Assembly (NCBI GenBank): GCA_013177995.1
Contig: JABLXN010000003.1
Coordinates: 57,520-121,519, forward strand
Reading direction: 5' to 3'
Source: Brevinematales bacterium
Lineage (GTDB): Bacteria > Spirochaetota > Brevinematia > Brevinematales > Thermospiraceae
Length of the DNA stretch: 64,000 bases
The notes below the pieces were generated by a model, which was not told the origin of the DNA, ran no database searches, and saw only the letters and a list, made by a program, of their open reading frames with translations. The translations under genes were made by a program, and so were the position numbers. Shown piece after piece: positions 42,418 through 48,975 of this stretch. How positions within the stretch are numbered: position 1 is the first letter of the stretch; the number at the start of each line of letters is the position of its first letter.

Positions 42418-44169
42418 TTGCCTAAGGTTATAGGCTTCCTCTTTTTCGCTTTTGTCATTGTCCTGCAGGCGGGGTGGGCGCAGGTGTCTTCTCTTCAGAT
42501 AGAAGGGGTGTCCTTCGGAAGTGTCCAAGAAGGGCTTTTCCCCACCAGCTGGCAAAAGCCCTCTCGTATCCACTGGGTGGGTACTTCTTCTCAAGAGGTA
42601 TGGTTCCTTGCCAAAGTCAAGGTGTCTCACACAACTGTTTTGTACATCCCTTCAGTGGACCATGAAATCACTGTTTATAGAAACGGAAAGGTTATCCACT
42701 CTTTTGGCAACCAAAGAGAGTTTCTTTCTTCTTTTTCCCCAATCATCGTCCTTCTCGGGAAACACCTCCCGGAAAATACCGTTGTCGATGAAGAAATTCT
42801 CATCCAGATTCGTTCTGAGACGGCTTTTCCCGGTCTTCCCCGTCTTCCCATTCTGGTGGGAAATATCAGCGATATTTTGCAACTTCTGGTTCGCAAGGAT
42901 ATCATCCTGTGGGTGATGGTGGCCATGATTCTTTTTTCAGCATTGGCCTCTTTAGCCACCTTTTACTGGTATAGTAAACAGTTTGTGGGATGGCTCTTTG
43001 GTTTTGCTCTTGTTATTGCCATCTATCTTTCTACCCGCTCCCTTGCCAAATGGTGGATATTTGGGCTTCATCCACGGCTTTATGGCTTTTTAGAACTCTG
43101 GAGTCTTTTCTTTATACCCTTTTTTGTCTGGCAAATGGTACGGGGTATGCTCTCTCTTTCAAAACCCTGGCATAAGCTTCTTTCCTCTACCCTTCTCTGT
43201 TTTGGCTGTGTTACCGTCATTGGTTCGCTCTTCTCATTCAATTTTTTAGCTCTTGTTCTCTACCCTTTTGAAATTTTCTTGATGGCTTTCCTGCCCATCC
43301 TCCTTGGTATCATCCTGCACCATGGAAAAACAAACCCCTGGGCAAGAGAGGTTTTCGCGGGTTTTCTTGTGCTTGGTATCACCGCCCTTCTTGATATTCT
43401 CAGGGAACAGGGTATCATTATGAGTGAACATATCTTCACGGCCTACGGGTGGGTGGCTGTGTTTGTCAACTTTCTTGTGGTGGAAACACGAAAAATGAGG
43501 ACTATGGTCAGGGCAAATAACCAGATGGTGGAGGAAATCAAAAACCTCAACATAGAAGTGCTCTCCACCCAGAAAGAGATTATTCTGAGACTCAGTGAAA
43601 TCGCTGAAGCCCGCTCCCGTGAAACCGGAAACCATGTGAGAAGGGTGAGTGAATACGCCGCCATTATCGGGGAAAAGTGTGGCCTCTCCCGGGAAGAGAT
43701 AGAACTTTTGAAACTCGCTGTCCCGATGCACGATCTGGGAAAACTGGCTGTTCCTGATGCCATTCTCCACAAGCCAGGTAAACTCACAGAAGAAGAATTT
43801 GAATTCATGAAAAAACACACCATCTTTGGATACGACATGCTCTGTAAATCTTCCCGGGAGATTTTCAAGACAGCGGCCATCATTGCCCTTGAACACCATG
43901 AACGTATCGACGGAAAAGGCTATCCTCATGGCAAAAAAGGAGAGGAGATTCATCTCTATGCTCGTATTACCACCGTAGCTGATGTCTTTGATTCCCTCTC
44001 TTCAGACAGGTGCTACAAAAAGGCCTGGCCCTGGGATGAGGTAGTCCGCTATATGAAAGAGAATAGTGGAAGCCAGTTTGAGCCAATATTGGTGGACTAT
44101 CTCCTGTCTGCGGAGGAAGAGGTACGCCATATTCAGCACACCTACTTTGACGATTTTCAAGGAGAATAA
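42418..44169 (+). CDS. 7TM-DISM sensor with cytoplasmic HD-GYP phosphodiesterase domain
   Basis: Start TTG at 42418, 8 bases after AAGGAG, giving 583 residues with a signal peptide (LLFFAFVIVLQAG-like hydrophobic core, about residues 5-21). A periplasmic beta-rich domain (about 25-155) is followed by seven hydrophobic helices (about 160-350) and a short coiled coil. The HD-GYP domain has HDLGK (about 438-442), HHERIDGKGYPHG and DVFDSL. It would hydrolyse c-di-GMP in response to a periplasmic ligand. It lies 28 bp after glyS and 2 bp before the ABC ATPase. Confidence 0.88.
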   Translation: MPKVIGFLFFAFVIVLQAGWAQVSSLQIEGVSFGSVQEGLFPTSWQKPSRIHWVGTSSQEVWFLAKVKVSHTTVLYIPSVDHEITVYRNGKVIHSFGNQREFLSSFSPIIVLLGKHLPENTVVDEEILIQIRSETAFPGLPRLPILVGNISDILQLLVRKDIILWVMVAMILFSALASLATFYWYSKQFVGWLFGFALVIAIYLSTRSLAKWWIFGLHPRLYGFLELWSLFFIPFFVWQMVRGMLSLSKPWHKLLSSTLLCFGCVTVIGSLFSFNFLALVLYPFEIFLMAFLPILLGIILHHGKTNPWAREVFAGFLVLGITALLDILREQGIIMSEHIFTAYGWVAVFVNFLVVETRKMRTMVRANNQMVEEIKNLNIEVLSTQKEIILRLSEIAEARSRETGNHVRRVSEYAAIIGEKCGLSREEIELLKLAVPMHDLGKLAVPDAILHKPGKLTEEEFEFMKKHTIFGYDMLCKSSREIFKTAAIIALEHHERIDGKGYPHGKKGEEIHLYARITTVADVFDSLSSDRCYKKAWPWDEVVRYMKENSGSQFEPILVDYLLSAEEEVRHIQHTYFDDFQGE

Positions 44170-44171
44170 CC

Positions 44172-44975
44172 ATGGAAATCTTTCATCTGGACAAGGTGAG
44201 TCTGATTTTAGAAGGAAATACCATCCTTTCCGGCATTTCCTGGGATATACAGGAAGGGGAAAAATGGATTCTCTTCGGTCGAAATGGAAGCGGGAAAAGT
44301 AGTCTTTTGCAGGTGATGGCCGGTTATCAAATGGCCACCTCTGGAAACATCAGACGATTTGGCGAAGAAGATGGGAAAAGTGATATCCGTGAACTTCGCT
44401 CAAAGATGGGACTTATCAACACCTGGATCAAAGAATCCATGCATCCAGGAGAAACCGTACTGGATGCAGTTATCAGCGGCCGTTATGGCTGGGTTGGTAT
44501 GTACGCCATAGCAGAAGCAGAGGAAAAGGAGCAGGCCCTCTACTGGCTTTCCCTCATAGGAATGAAAGATTTCGGAAACAGGCTCTTTGGTCATCTTTCC
44601 GATGGAGAAAAGATGCGAATCCTCATTGCCAGGGCTATGATGGCTCACCCAAAGGTTCTCATTCTTGATGAAGCCTGCACCCATCTTGATATTCTTTCAA
44701 GAGAACTTTTTCTCCTGAGTCTTGAAACCATCGCTACCCGCCACCCGGAAGTGGGAATGATTATGGTCACCCATCATACCGAAGAAATCATGCCTTTTTT
44801 TGATTTTCTCCACATCCTCAAAGAGGGAAAAACCCTCTATCAGGGAAGATTATCAGAAGGGCTTTCGTCAGCAATCCTTTCTGAGGCTCTGGGTATAGAG
44901 GTAGAGGTTATTCGTCCCTATGGGAGATATGTATGCCTCGTCAAGCCAGATGGCTTATTACCTGCTTCCTACTGA
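44172..44975 (+). CDS. ABC transporter ATP-binding protein without adjacent permease
   Basis: The 267-residue protein has Walker A FGRNGSGKSSLL, an ABC signature LSDGEKMRILIARAM, Walker B VLILDEACTHLD and the H-loop VTHHTEE. The signature reads LSDGE instead of the usual LSGGQ. No membrane partner is encoded nearby. It resembles stand-alone ATPases of the ModF/YbbA type; the function is not clear. Its 3' end overlaps the nuclease-like gene by 43 bp. Confidence 0.85.
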   Translation: MEIFHLDKVSLILEGNTILSGISWDIQEGEKWILFGRNGSGKSSLLQVMAGYQMATSGNIRRFGEEDGKSDIRELRSKMGLINTWIKESMHPGETVLDAVISGRYGWVGMYAIAEAEEKEQALYWLSLIGMKDFGNRLFGHLSDGEKMRILIARAMMAHPKVLILDEACTHLDILSRELFLLSLETIATRHPEVGMIMVTHHTEEIMPFFDFLHILKEGKTLYQGRLSEGLSSAILSEALGIEVEVIRPYGRYVCLVKPDGLLPASY

Positions 44976-45463
44976 TAGCCTGTAGCAGTGGAGAAAAACC
45001 CTCTTCTCAGGCTATCTGTAGAAAAGTCATAGACGGAGACAGTTGCCTCCTGGAAAAAGAAGGAGTCTCTTTTGTCGTTCGTTTAGCCGGTATTGACGCC
45101 TGGGAACTCTCCTACAGTCAAAGACTTATCAGACAGGTGGTCTTCTGGAAACAAAAGGGCTACGGGGTCTCCTACGAAACAGCCTGCCAGTGGGGCACCA
45201 ACGGCTGGAAAACCTTACAAAAGCTCATGCCCGAAGGAAGCTTAGTTCTCTTCAAAACCTACGGAAAAGACCACTACGGACGTGTGTTAGCAAGCCTGTA
45301 TCTTTCCAACGAGTGGATAAATGAGAAAATGATAGAGAGTGGCTGGGCTATGGTGTACCTTCCCGGAAGAGAGATGTCAACCGAGGAAAGACAGAGACTT
45401 TTCGAGGCAGAACAAAAGGCAAGGGAAAAAAGACAGGGTATGTGGGAAACATTCCAGCCCTGA
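44933..45463 (+). CDS. Staphylococcal nuclease-like lipoprotein
   Basis: The 176-residue protein has a short signal with lipobox LIAC (Cys17 by eye), so it should be lipid-anchored outside the inner membrane. It has the SNase-fold motifs KVIDGDSC, VVRLAGIDAWEL with Arg and Glu of the active site, and DHYGRVLASLYL with the second Arg. It would cut DNA or RNA with calcium. The start codon lies 43 bp inside the ABC ATPase gene, preceded by GGGAG. Confidence 0.8.
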   Translation: MPRQARWLITCFLLIACSSGEKPSSQAICRKVIDGDSCLLEKEGVSFVVRLAGIDAWELSYSQRLIRQVVFWKQKGYGVSYETACQWGTNGWKTLQKLMPEGSLVLFKTYGKDHYGRVLASLYLSNEWINEKMIESGWAMVYLPGREMSTEERQRLFEAEQKAREKRQGMWETFQP

Positions 45464-45469
45464 AATTTC

Positions 45470-45895
45470 TTATCCCCTGAGAAAACCAAATAACCCTATC
45501 AAAAGACTGATAACAGTAAACCCTATTCCTATCATCCATTGAAGGGAATGAAATCTTTTATTCATCTGATCAATCATTAATCCAAAACGCTTATCCATTT
45601 CTTCAAAACGCTTATCTACTTGTTCAAAACGTTTATCTATTTGCTCAAAACGCTTTTCTACCTGTTCAAAACGCTTTTCTACCTGTTCAAAACGTTTTTC
45701 AACCTGTTCAAAGCGCTTGTCCATTTGCTGGAGAAGAAGATGAAAATCCTCTCGTAAATGTGCAATATCCTCTTTGGTAGCATGCTCTTCTTTGATTTCC
45801 TTGACATAAAGCTCAAGACTCTCAATAGCCTCCTGCGCCTCTTCTTCTGAAGCTGTTTTGCTCAAAATCCGATAAAGCGGAATAAGAGAAAGCAT
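45470..45895 (-). CDS. Heptad-repeat coiled-coil protein with C-terminal membrane anchor
   Basis: The 141-residue protein has an acidic helical start, then seven consecutive heptads of the type DKRFEQV/EKRFEQV (about residues 56-107), then a transmembrane helix (about 119-138, WMIGIGFTVISLLIGLFGF). It should form a parallel coiled coil anchored in the inner membrane. The layout resembles Bdr proteins of Borrelia and DUF1640-like proteins; this is by architecture only. Function unknown. The 21-bp DNA units encoding the heptads invite copy-number change. It has its own promoter. Confidence 0.75.
   Translation of the reverse strand: MLSLIPLYRILSKTASEEEAQEAIESLELYVKEIKEEHATKEDIAHLREDFHLLLQQMDKRFEQVEKRFEQVEKRFEQVEKRFEQIDKRFEQVDKRFEEMDKRFGLMIDQMNKRFHSLQWMIGIGFTVISLLIGLFGFLRG
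45588..45713. repeat. 21-bp tandem repeat inside the coiled-coil gene
   Basis: Six full units of the type CGCTTTTCTACCTGTTCAAAA run back to back, with a seventh partial unit to about 45731. Units 4 and 5 are identical; others differ at a few bases, mostly in Val/Ile/Met/Asp/Glu codons. Each unit encodes one heptad. Confidence 0.9.
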
Positions 45896-45912
45896 AGAAA
45901 TCCTCCTTTTTT

Positions 45913-45941
45913 ATTATACAAAATATATGACAAAAAATCAA
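45913..45941 (-). promoter_or_regulatory. Sigma70-type promoter of the coiled-coil gene
   Basis: TTGATT (45936-45941), 17 bp, TATAAT (45913-45918) on the minus strand. Confidence 0.75.
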
Positions 45942-45969
45942 CCTCTCTCTTTTCTTAGTTCCTTTCTCT

Positions 45970-46437
45970 CTACCTGAAATCACGAATTTCCCTATCCATA
46001 TCTCGCTTGATGTCCCGTTCCTTGAGGGCACTTTTCTTGTCATGCAGCTTTTTCCCTCTAGCCACGGCTATCTCAAGTTTGGCATATTTGCCTTTGATGT
46101 ATAACTTCGTGGGGACAATGGTGAGCCCCTTCTGCTGCACCGCCTGCGAGAGTTTCAGAATCTCTCGTTTGTGCAAAAGAAGCCGTCGCTTACGCGTAGG
46201 ATCGTGATTGAAGATATTCCCATGCCCATAGGGACTGATATGCATGTTATGAACCCAGGCTTCGCCATCACGGATAAGAACAAAACTATCCTTCAAGTTG
46301 ACCGCATGATCCCGGATAGATTTAATTTCGGTGCCTGTCAACTCAATCCCCGCCTCATAGGTAGAAAGCATCTCATAGTCATGATAGGCCTTGCGATTTA
46401 CCGTAATTTCAATGATAGGTTTCTTTGTCTGACTCAT
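45970..46437 (-). CDS. smpB: SsrA-binding protein SmpB
   Basis: The 155-residue basic protein has the OB-fold signatures NRKAYHDYEMLSTYEAGIEL and LTGTEIKSIRDHAVNLKDSF, HISPYGHGNIFNHDPTRKR and the C-terminal tail KKLHDKKSALKERD. It binds tmRNA and delivers it to stalled ribosomes. No tmRNA gene was recognised near it. It follows the DUF3467 gene by 9 bp. Confidence 0.97.
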   Translation of the reverse strand: MSQTKKPIIEITVNRKAYHDYEMLSTYEAGIELTGTEIKSIRDHAVNLKDSFVLIRDGEAWVHNMHISPYGHGNIFNHDPTRKRRLLLHKREILKLSQAVQQKGLTIVPTKLYIKGKYAKLEIAVARGKKLHDKKSALKERDIKRDMDREIRDFR

Positions 46438-46446
46438 TCCCTTCCT

Positions 46447-46731
46447 CTAATGAATATGCTGATCCTTGTCCTGGGGGAGAATAAGGGGCCCAAAATTCTC
46501 CTCATAGGTTTTGATATTATTCTCCAGCGCCTTCAAAAGCATCTTGGCATTTCGAGGGGTCATCACAATACGAGAAACCACCTGAGCCTCTTCCTTGCCC
46601 GGAAGGGTCTGAGCAAAATCTAAGACCACCTCCTCAGGAGAGTGAGAAATAATCGCTACATTCGAGTAGTGAACAATATCCTCTCCTTCTGGCAGATGTA
46701 TCTTGATATTTTTCACACTTTTCTCTGCCAT
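46447..46731 (-). CDS. DUF3467 family protein
   Basis: Start at ATG 46731, preceded by AAGGAGG; a longer in-frame start at 46788 would overlap the promoter. The 94-residue protein contains YSNVAIISHSPEEVVLDF and RIVMTPRNAKMLLKALENNI, the pattern of DUF3467. These small proteins are predicted to adopt a beta-rich fold; function unknown. Located directly upstream of smpB in the same unit. Confidence 0.82.
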   Translation of the reverse strand: MAEKSVKNIKIHLPEGEDIVHYSNVAIISHSPEEVVLDFAQTLPGKEEAQVVSRIVMTPRNAKMLLKALENNIKTYEENFGPLILPQDKDQHIH

Positions 46732-46759
46732 ACCAACCTCCTTTTTAGTCCAGTACCGT

Positions 46760-46788
46760 ATTATAAGGCAAGGAAAGGGAAAAGACAA
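46760..46788 (-). promoter_or_regulatory. Sigma70-type promoter of the DUF3467-smpB unit
   Basis: TTGTCT (46783-46788), 17 bp, TATAAT (46760-46765) on the minus strand. Confidence 0.75.
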
Positions 46789-46791
46789 CTT

Positions 46792-47127
46792 TTACCGAAA
46801 AGATTCAAAAGCCTTGTTGATATCTGAATAGACATGGCAGAGTTCTAAAAGAGAAGTATCCTGCAAAAGACCTACAATCTTTGGATTGGGATTCACAAGC
46901 CTCACCCTTGTATTGTGAGAAAGCGCTTCTCGAATAGCGGTGGCTAAAAGGCCCAAGGCCATAGAGCCCATCCAGCTCACCCCAGAAAGATCAAAGATAA
47001 AACGAAACTTCCCCTCTTGTATTTTTTTAGAAAGAAAAGAAGTCGCTACTCCCAGATTCTCAGCTGAGAGATGCCCTCGCAAAACAAGAACCACCACCCC
47101 TTCTTTTTCAAAAAACTGTTCACTCAT
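46792..47127 (-). CDS. STAS domain protein (anti-sigma factor antagonist-like)
   Basis: The 111-residue protein has the STAS pattern VVVLVLRGHLSAENL, FIFDLSGVSWMGSMALGLL and a C-terminal helix. In SpoIIAA-type antagonists the phospho-Ser lies in an MDSSG motif; here the sequence reads MGSMA, keeping one Ser but losing the Asp and Gly, so partner switching by phosphorylation is uncertain. No anti-sigma kinase gene is adjacent. Confidence 0.85.
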   Translation of the reverse strand: MSEQFFEKEGVVVLVLRGHLSAENLGVATSFLSKKIQEGKFRFIFDLSGVSWMGSMALGLLATAIREALSHNTRVRLVNPNPKIVGLLQDTSLLELCHVYSDINKAFESFR

Positions 47128-47150
47128 GACCGCCCCTTTTGAGAAAATAT

Positions 47151-47185
47151 AAAAACCCCCTTCTTTTCGTATGAAAAGAAGGGGG
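47151..47185 (-). terminator. Rho-independent terminator of the CBM48 protein gene
   Basis: A 13-bp perfect stem (47156-47168 with 47173-47185), four-base loop, five T on the minus strand. Confidence 0.9.
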
Positions 47186-47193
47186 AAGTTTGT

Positions 47194-47784
47194 TTACTTT
47201 CCTTCGTACACAAAGTAAGAATTGTACCCATCAAAACCATCGAGATCCTTGTTGGGGTTACGAGGATCCTCGAGGTAGAGATAGTCCTGGGGTTTCCCAT
47301 CTTTGGACTTGTACTGCACACCAACATCAATCACAAACTTGTAGCGAAGCTGCATCTTTTCACCTGGTTTTACGATGAAGGGAACGAGTGTCTTGGTATA
47401 CCAGGTATCAGGGTTCTTGCTGGTAGGTTCCAGCTTGTTGGGAATCTCACTGGCAAAGGTAGCCCAGCCATTGAAATCACCAAAGACGCAGATGGCTTTC
47501 ACCTTGTTCTTGGAGAGAAGCTCATAGTGCTGCTCATAGTGAGCGAGGATCTCTTCAAGCTTGCCTTTTTTGCGAGGATTCTTTTCCTTCGCAATGAGGT
47601 CTTTGGTGACCTGAATCTGCTCCTTGGTATACTGGATCAGATAGGGCACATTCACACGGAAACGCACGTAAATGGTGTTCCCCTTCGTCTCCATAATCTC
47701 GTAGCTCACATAGCTACTGTCCAGCTCAGCAAACAACATACCGCTCAGAAGGGAAAATACCACCATCAACCACAATCTTTTCAT
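47194..47784 (-). CDS. Secreted protein with CBM48/AMPK-type glycogen-binding domain
   Basis: The 196-residue protein has a signal peptide (about residues 1-19, ending LFAE). Residues ~95-190 have the CBM48 signatures VFGDFNGWA, YKFVIDVGVQY and LEDPRNPNKDLDGF followed by YNSYF. The middle (about 45-85) is Lys/Glu-rich and helical. A periplasmic protein that binds alpha-glucans is inferred; no catalytic domain is present. It stands alone between promoter and terminator and shares promoter features with the GH13 gene. Confidence 0.78.
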   Translation of the reverse strand: MKRLWLMVVFSLLSGMLFAELDSSYVSYEIMETKGNTIYVRFRVNVPYLIQYTKEQIQVTKDLIAKEKNPRKKGKLEEILAHYEQHYELLSKNKVKAICVFGDFNGWATFASEIPNKLEPTSKNPDTWYTKTLVPFIVKPGEKMQLRYKFVIDVGVQYKSKDGKPQDYLYLEDPRNPNKDLDGFDGYNSYFVYEGK

Positions 47785-47823
47785 AGTTTCCTCCTTTTCA
47801 GATTATAGTATTCTCCTCTATAT

Positions 47824-47851
47824 ACTATACCACAAAATTGGAAAAAGTCAA
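47824..47851 (-). promoter_or_regulatory. Sigma70-type promoter of the CBM48 protein gene
   Basis: TTGACT (47846-47851), 16 bp ending GTGG, TATAGT (47824-47829) on the minus strand. Confidence 0.8.
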
Positions 47852-48016
47852 GTATCTTGCAGAAAAATCTCGAGACAGAGGAGAAAGGCTATCTTCCCAT
47901 ATTCATACATAATGGTTATCTTTACACAAAAACTGAATACTTGTTCGACCATTTTTTCTCTTTCAATTTTGGGCTCTTTCTGTTATACATCTTCCTTTTT
48001 TCCACGAAGCGCTCCC

Positions 48017-48055
48017 GCGCGGGGCAAAAGGGGCTCCGCCCCTTTTGCCCCGCGC
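48017..48055. repeat. 18-bp perfect inverted repeat, GC-rich
   Basis: Arms 48017-48034 and 48038-48055 are perfectly complementary around a TCC loop. The core CAAAAGGGGC/GCCCCTTTTG could form a very stable RNA hairpin. No T-run on either side marks it as a normal terminator. Confidence 0.85.
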
Positions 48056-48121
48056 CGTCCCTGCGGCAGTTTCTGTAGCCACCGACTTGTCTCCACTGGT
48101 GCGAGCTGGAACAAAAACCTG

Positions 48122-48203
48122 TAGCCCCGCTCTCTTCTGTAGCCGCCCGAGGACAGCCCTCCATATCTGACTCCGGGCTTACTCGCCACATCCTGTAGCT
48201 CGG
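48122..48203 (+). repeat. GC-rich dispersed repeat, copy at 48 kb
   Basis: 82 bp that match the complement of 63919-64000 at about 73 positions. Contains GCTCTCTTCTGTAGCCGCCC and the GGACAGCCCTCC block. TGTAGC recurs several times around it. Confidence 0.75.
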
Positions 48204-48263
48204 ACATCGAAAGGAGAAGGGTGCCCTCTCCTACCAGCCCGCGTGGTCTCCCCTCCCGCCGGG

Positions 48264-48283
48264 GCTATCACCTTGTTTCAGCA
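48264..48283 (+). repeat. Copy of the GCTATYACCWTGTTTCAGCA motif
   Basis: GCTATCACCTTGTTTCAGCA, eight bases before the MITE-end hairpin. Confidence 0.65.
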
Positions 48284-48291
48284 ACAAAAAT

Positions 48292-48321
48292 GAGACCTTT
48301 ATACGAATGTGCGAAGGTCTC
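48292..48321. repeat. Solitary hairpin end of the MITE-like element
   Basis: A 30-bp imperfect palindrome (GAGACCTTTATACG facing GCGAAGGTCTC) matching the right end of the elements at 21210-21240 and 29595-29624. The rest of the element is absent. Confidence 0.6.
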
Positions 48322-48343
48322 ACAATATTCAACTTATGAAAAC

Positions 48344-48372
48344 TGGACAATCCCTTTTGTCTTCTTTATACT
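48344..48372 (+). promoter_or_regulatory. Sigma70-type promoter of the membrane-protein gene
   Basis: TGGACA (48344-48349), 17 bp, TATACT (48367-48372), 30 bp before the ATG. Confidence 0.65.
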
Positions 48373-48402
48373 CATATATCCATCAGATGAGGAGGTTTTC
48401 TT

Positions 48403-48891
48403 ATGAAAAATCTCAGTCGAGCACTCTTCCGGTTTGGCTTTGCTCTCCTCGTTGGGGGACTTCTTATCGGTATCATTGACAGAGAATGGAGTCGCTTCTT
48501 TTTCAGAAATATCTATCTCGATCGCCAGATTGTTGTTGGGTTTCATCTCTTTATCACTCATGGACATGTACTTCTTTTTGCCATATTCTCTTTCATCCTC
48601 TCTTTTCTTTTCAAGGGAGAATCTCAGGTTTCCTCGGGTACCGCTGCTCTCTTCTGGATTTATGTCATTGGGGTTCTTTTCACTCTTGGTCTTGGTCTCT
48701 ACAAAGGGCTCTCCCTTGCAGCCATTGTGGGAAACGATCCCCGACTTGGGCTTTTTCATGCGGATCGTATGCTTTTTTGGGGAAACAGTATCCTGAGAGG
48801 GATTTTGTACACCATCGCGCATCCCTTGATGGCGACAGGACTCATAGGATTGTTTCTCAAGGCTTTTCACCACACCTTTCCCAAAAATTGA
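48403..48891 (+). CDS. Membrane protein of unknown function, four helices
   Basis: The 162-residue protein has hydrophobic segments at about residues 7-24, 45-68, 78-98 and 133-152. Histidines in the second helix (FHLFITHGHVLLF) and in the last (YTIAHPLMATGL) lie within the membrane part, which could suggest metal or heme binding, but I do not recognise the family. GGAGG precedes the ATG. A promoter for the next gene overlaps its stop codon. Confidence 0.7.
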   Translation: MKNLSRALFRFGFALLVGGLLIGIIDREWSRFFFRNIYLDRQIVVGFHLFITHGHVLLFAIFSFILSFLFKGESQVSSGTAALFWIYVIGVLFTLGLGLYKGLSLAAIVGNDPRLGLFHADRMLFWGNSILRGILYTIAHPLMATGLIGLFLKAFHHTFPKN

Positions 48892-48916
48892 CAGAAACAC
48901 CCTTTTTCTCTATCAT
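48888..48916 (+). promoter_or_regulatory. Sigma70-type promoter of the TPR-GGDEF gene
   Basis: Consensus TTGACA (48888-48893), 17 bp, TATCAT (48911-48916). The -35 box includes the stop codon of the upstream gene. Confidence 0.75.
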
Positions 48917-48975
48917 AGTGCAGGCAGTACTTTCCCTTTTTTCCCGGGAAAAACACGCTAAACCATGGAGGGACT

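Larger units (their letters stand above)
47852..48343. other. Gene-free, repeat-rich stretch
   Basis: Between the promoters of the CBM48 gene and the membrane-protein gene, about 490 bp hold no believable gene. GC content jumps from AT-rich flanks to a GC-rich block at about 48010-48260 with a long perfect hairpin, a GC-rich repeat shared with the right end of the window, one copy of the 20-base motif and one MITE-end hairpin. Confidence 0.7.

Noticed and set aside
45896..47193. tmRNA gene near smpB
   Set aside because: Looked for an alanyl acceptor-like end pair and tag frame; none recognised in the intergenic spaces.
47983..48207. 74-codon frame on the minus strand
   Set aside because: Lies in the GC-rich repeat block; the same repeat at the window end is not framed in the same way.
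48334..48900. 188-codon frame on the minus strand
   Set aside because: Antisense to the four-helix membrane-protein gene, and highly charged with no family pattern; no promoter.
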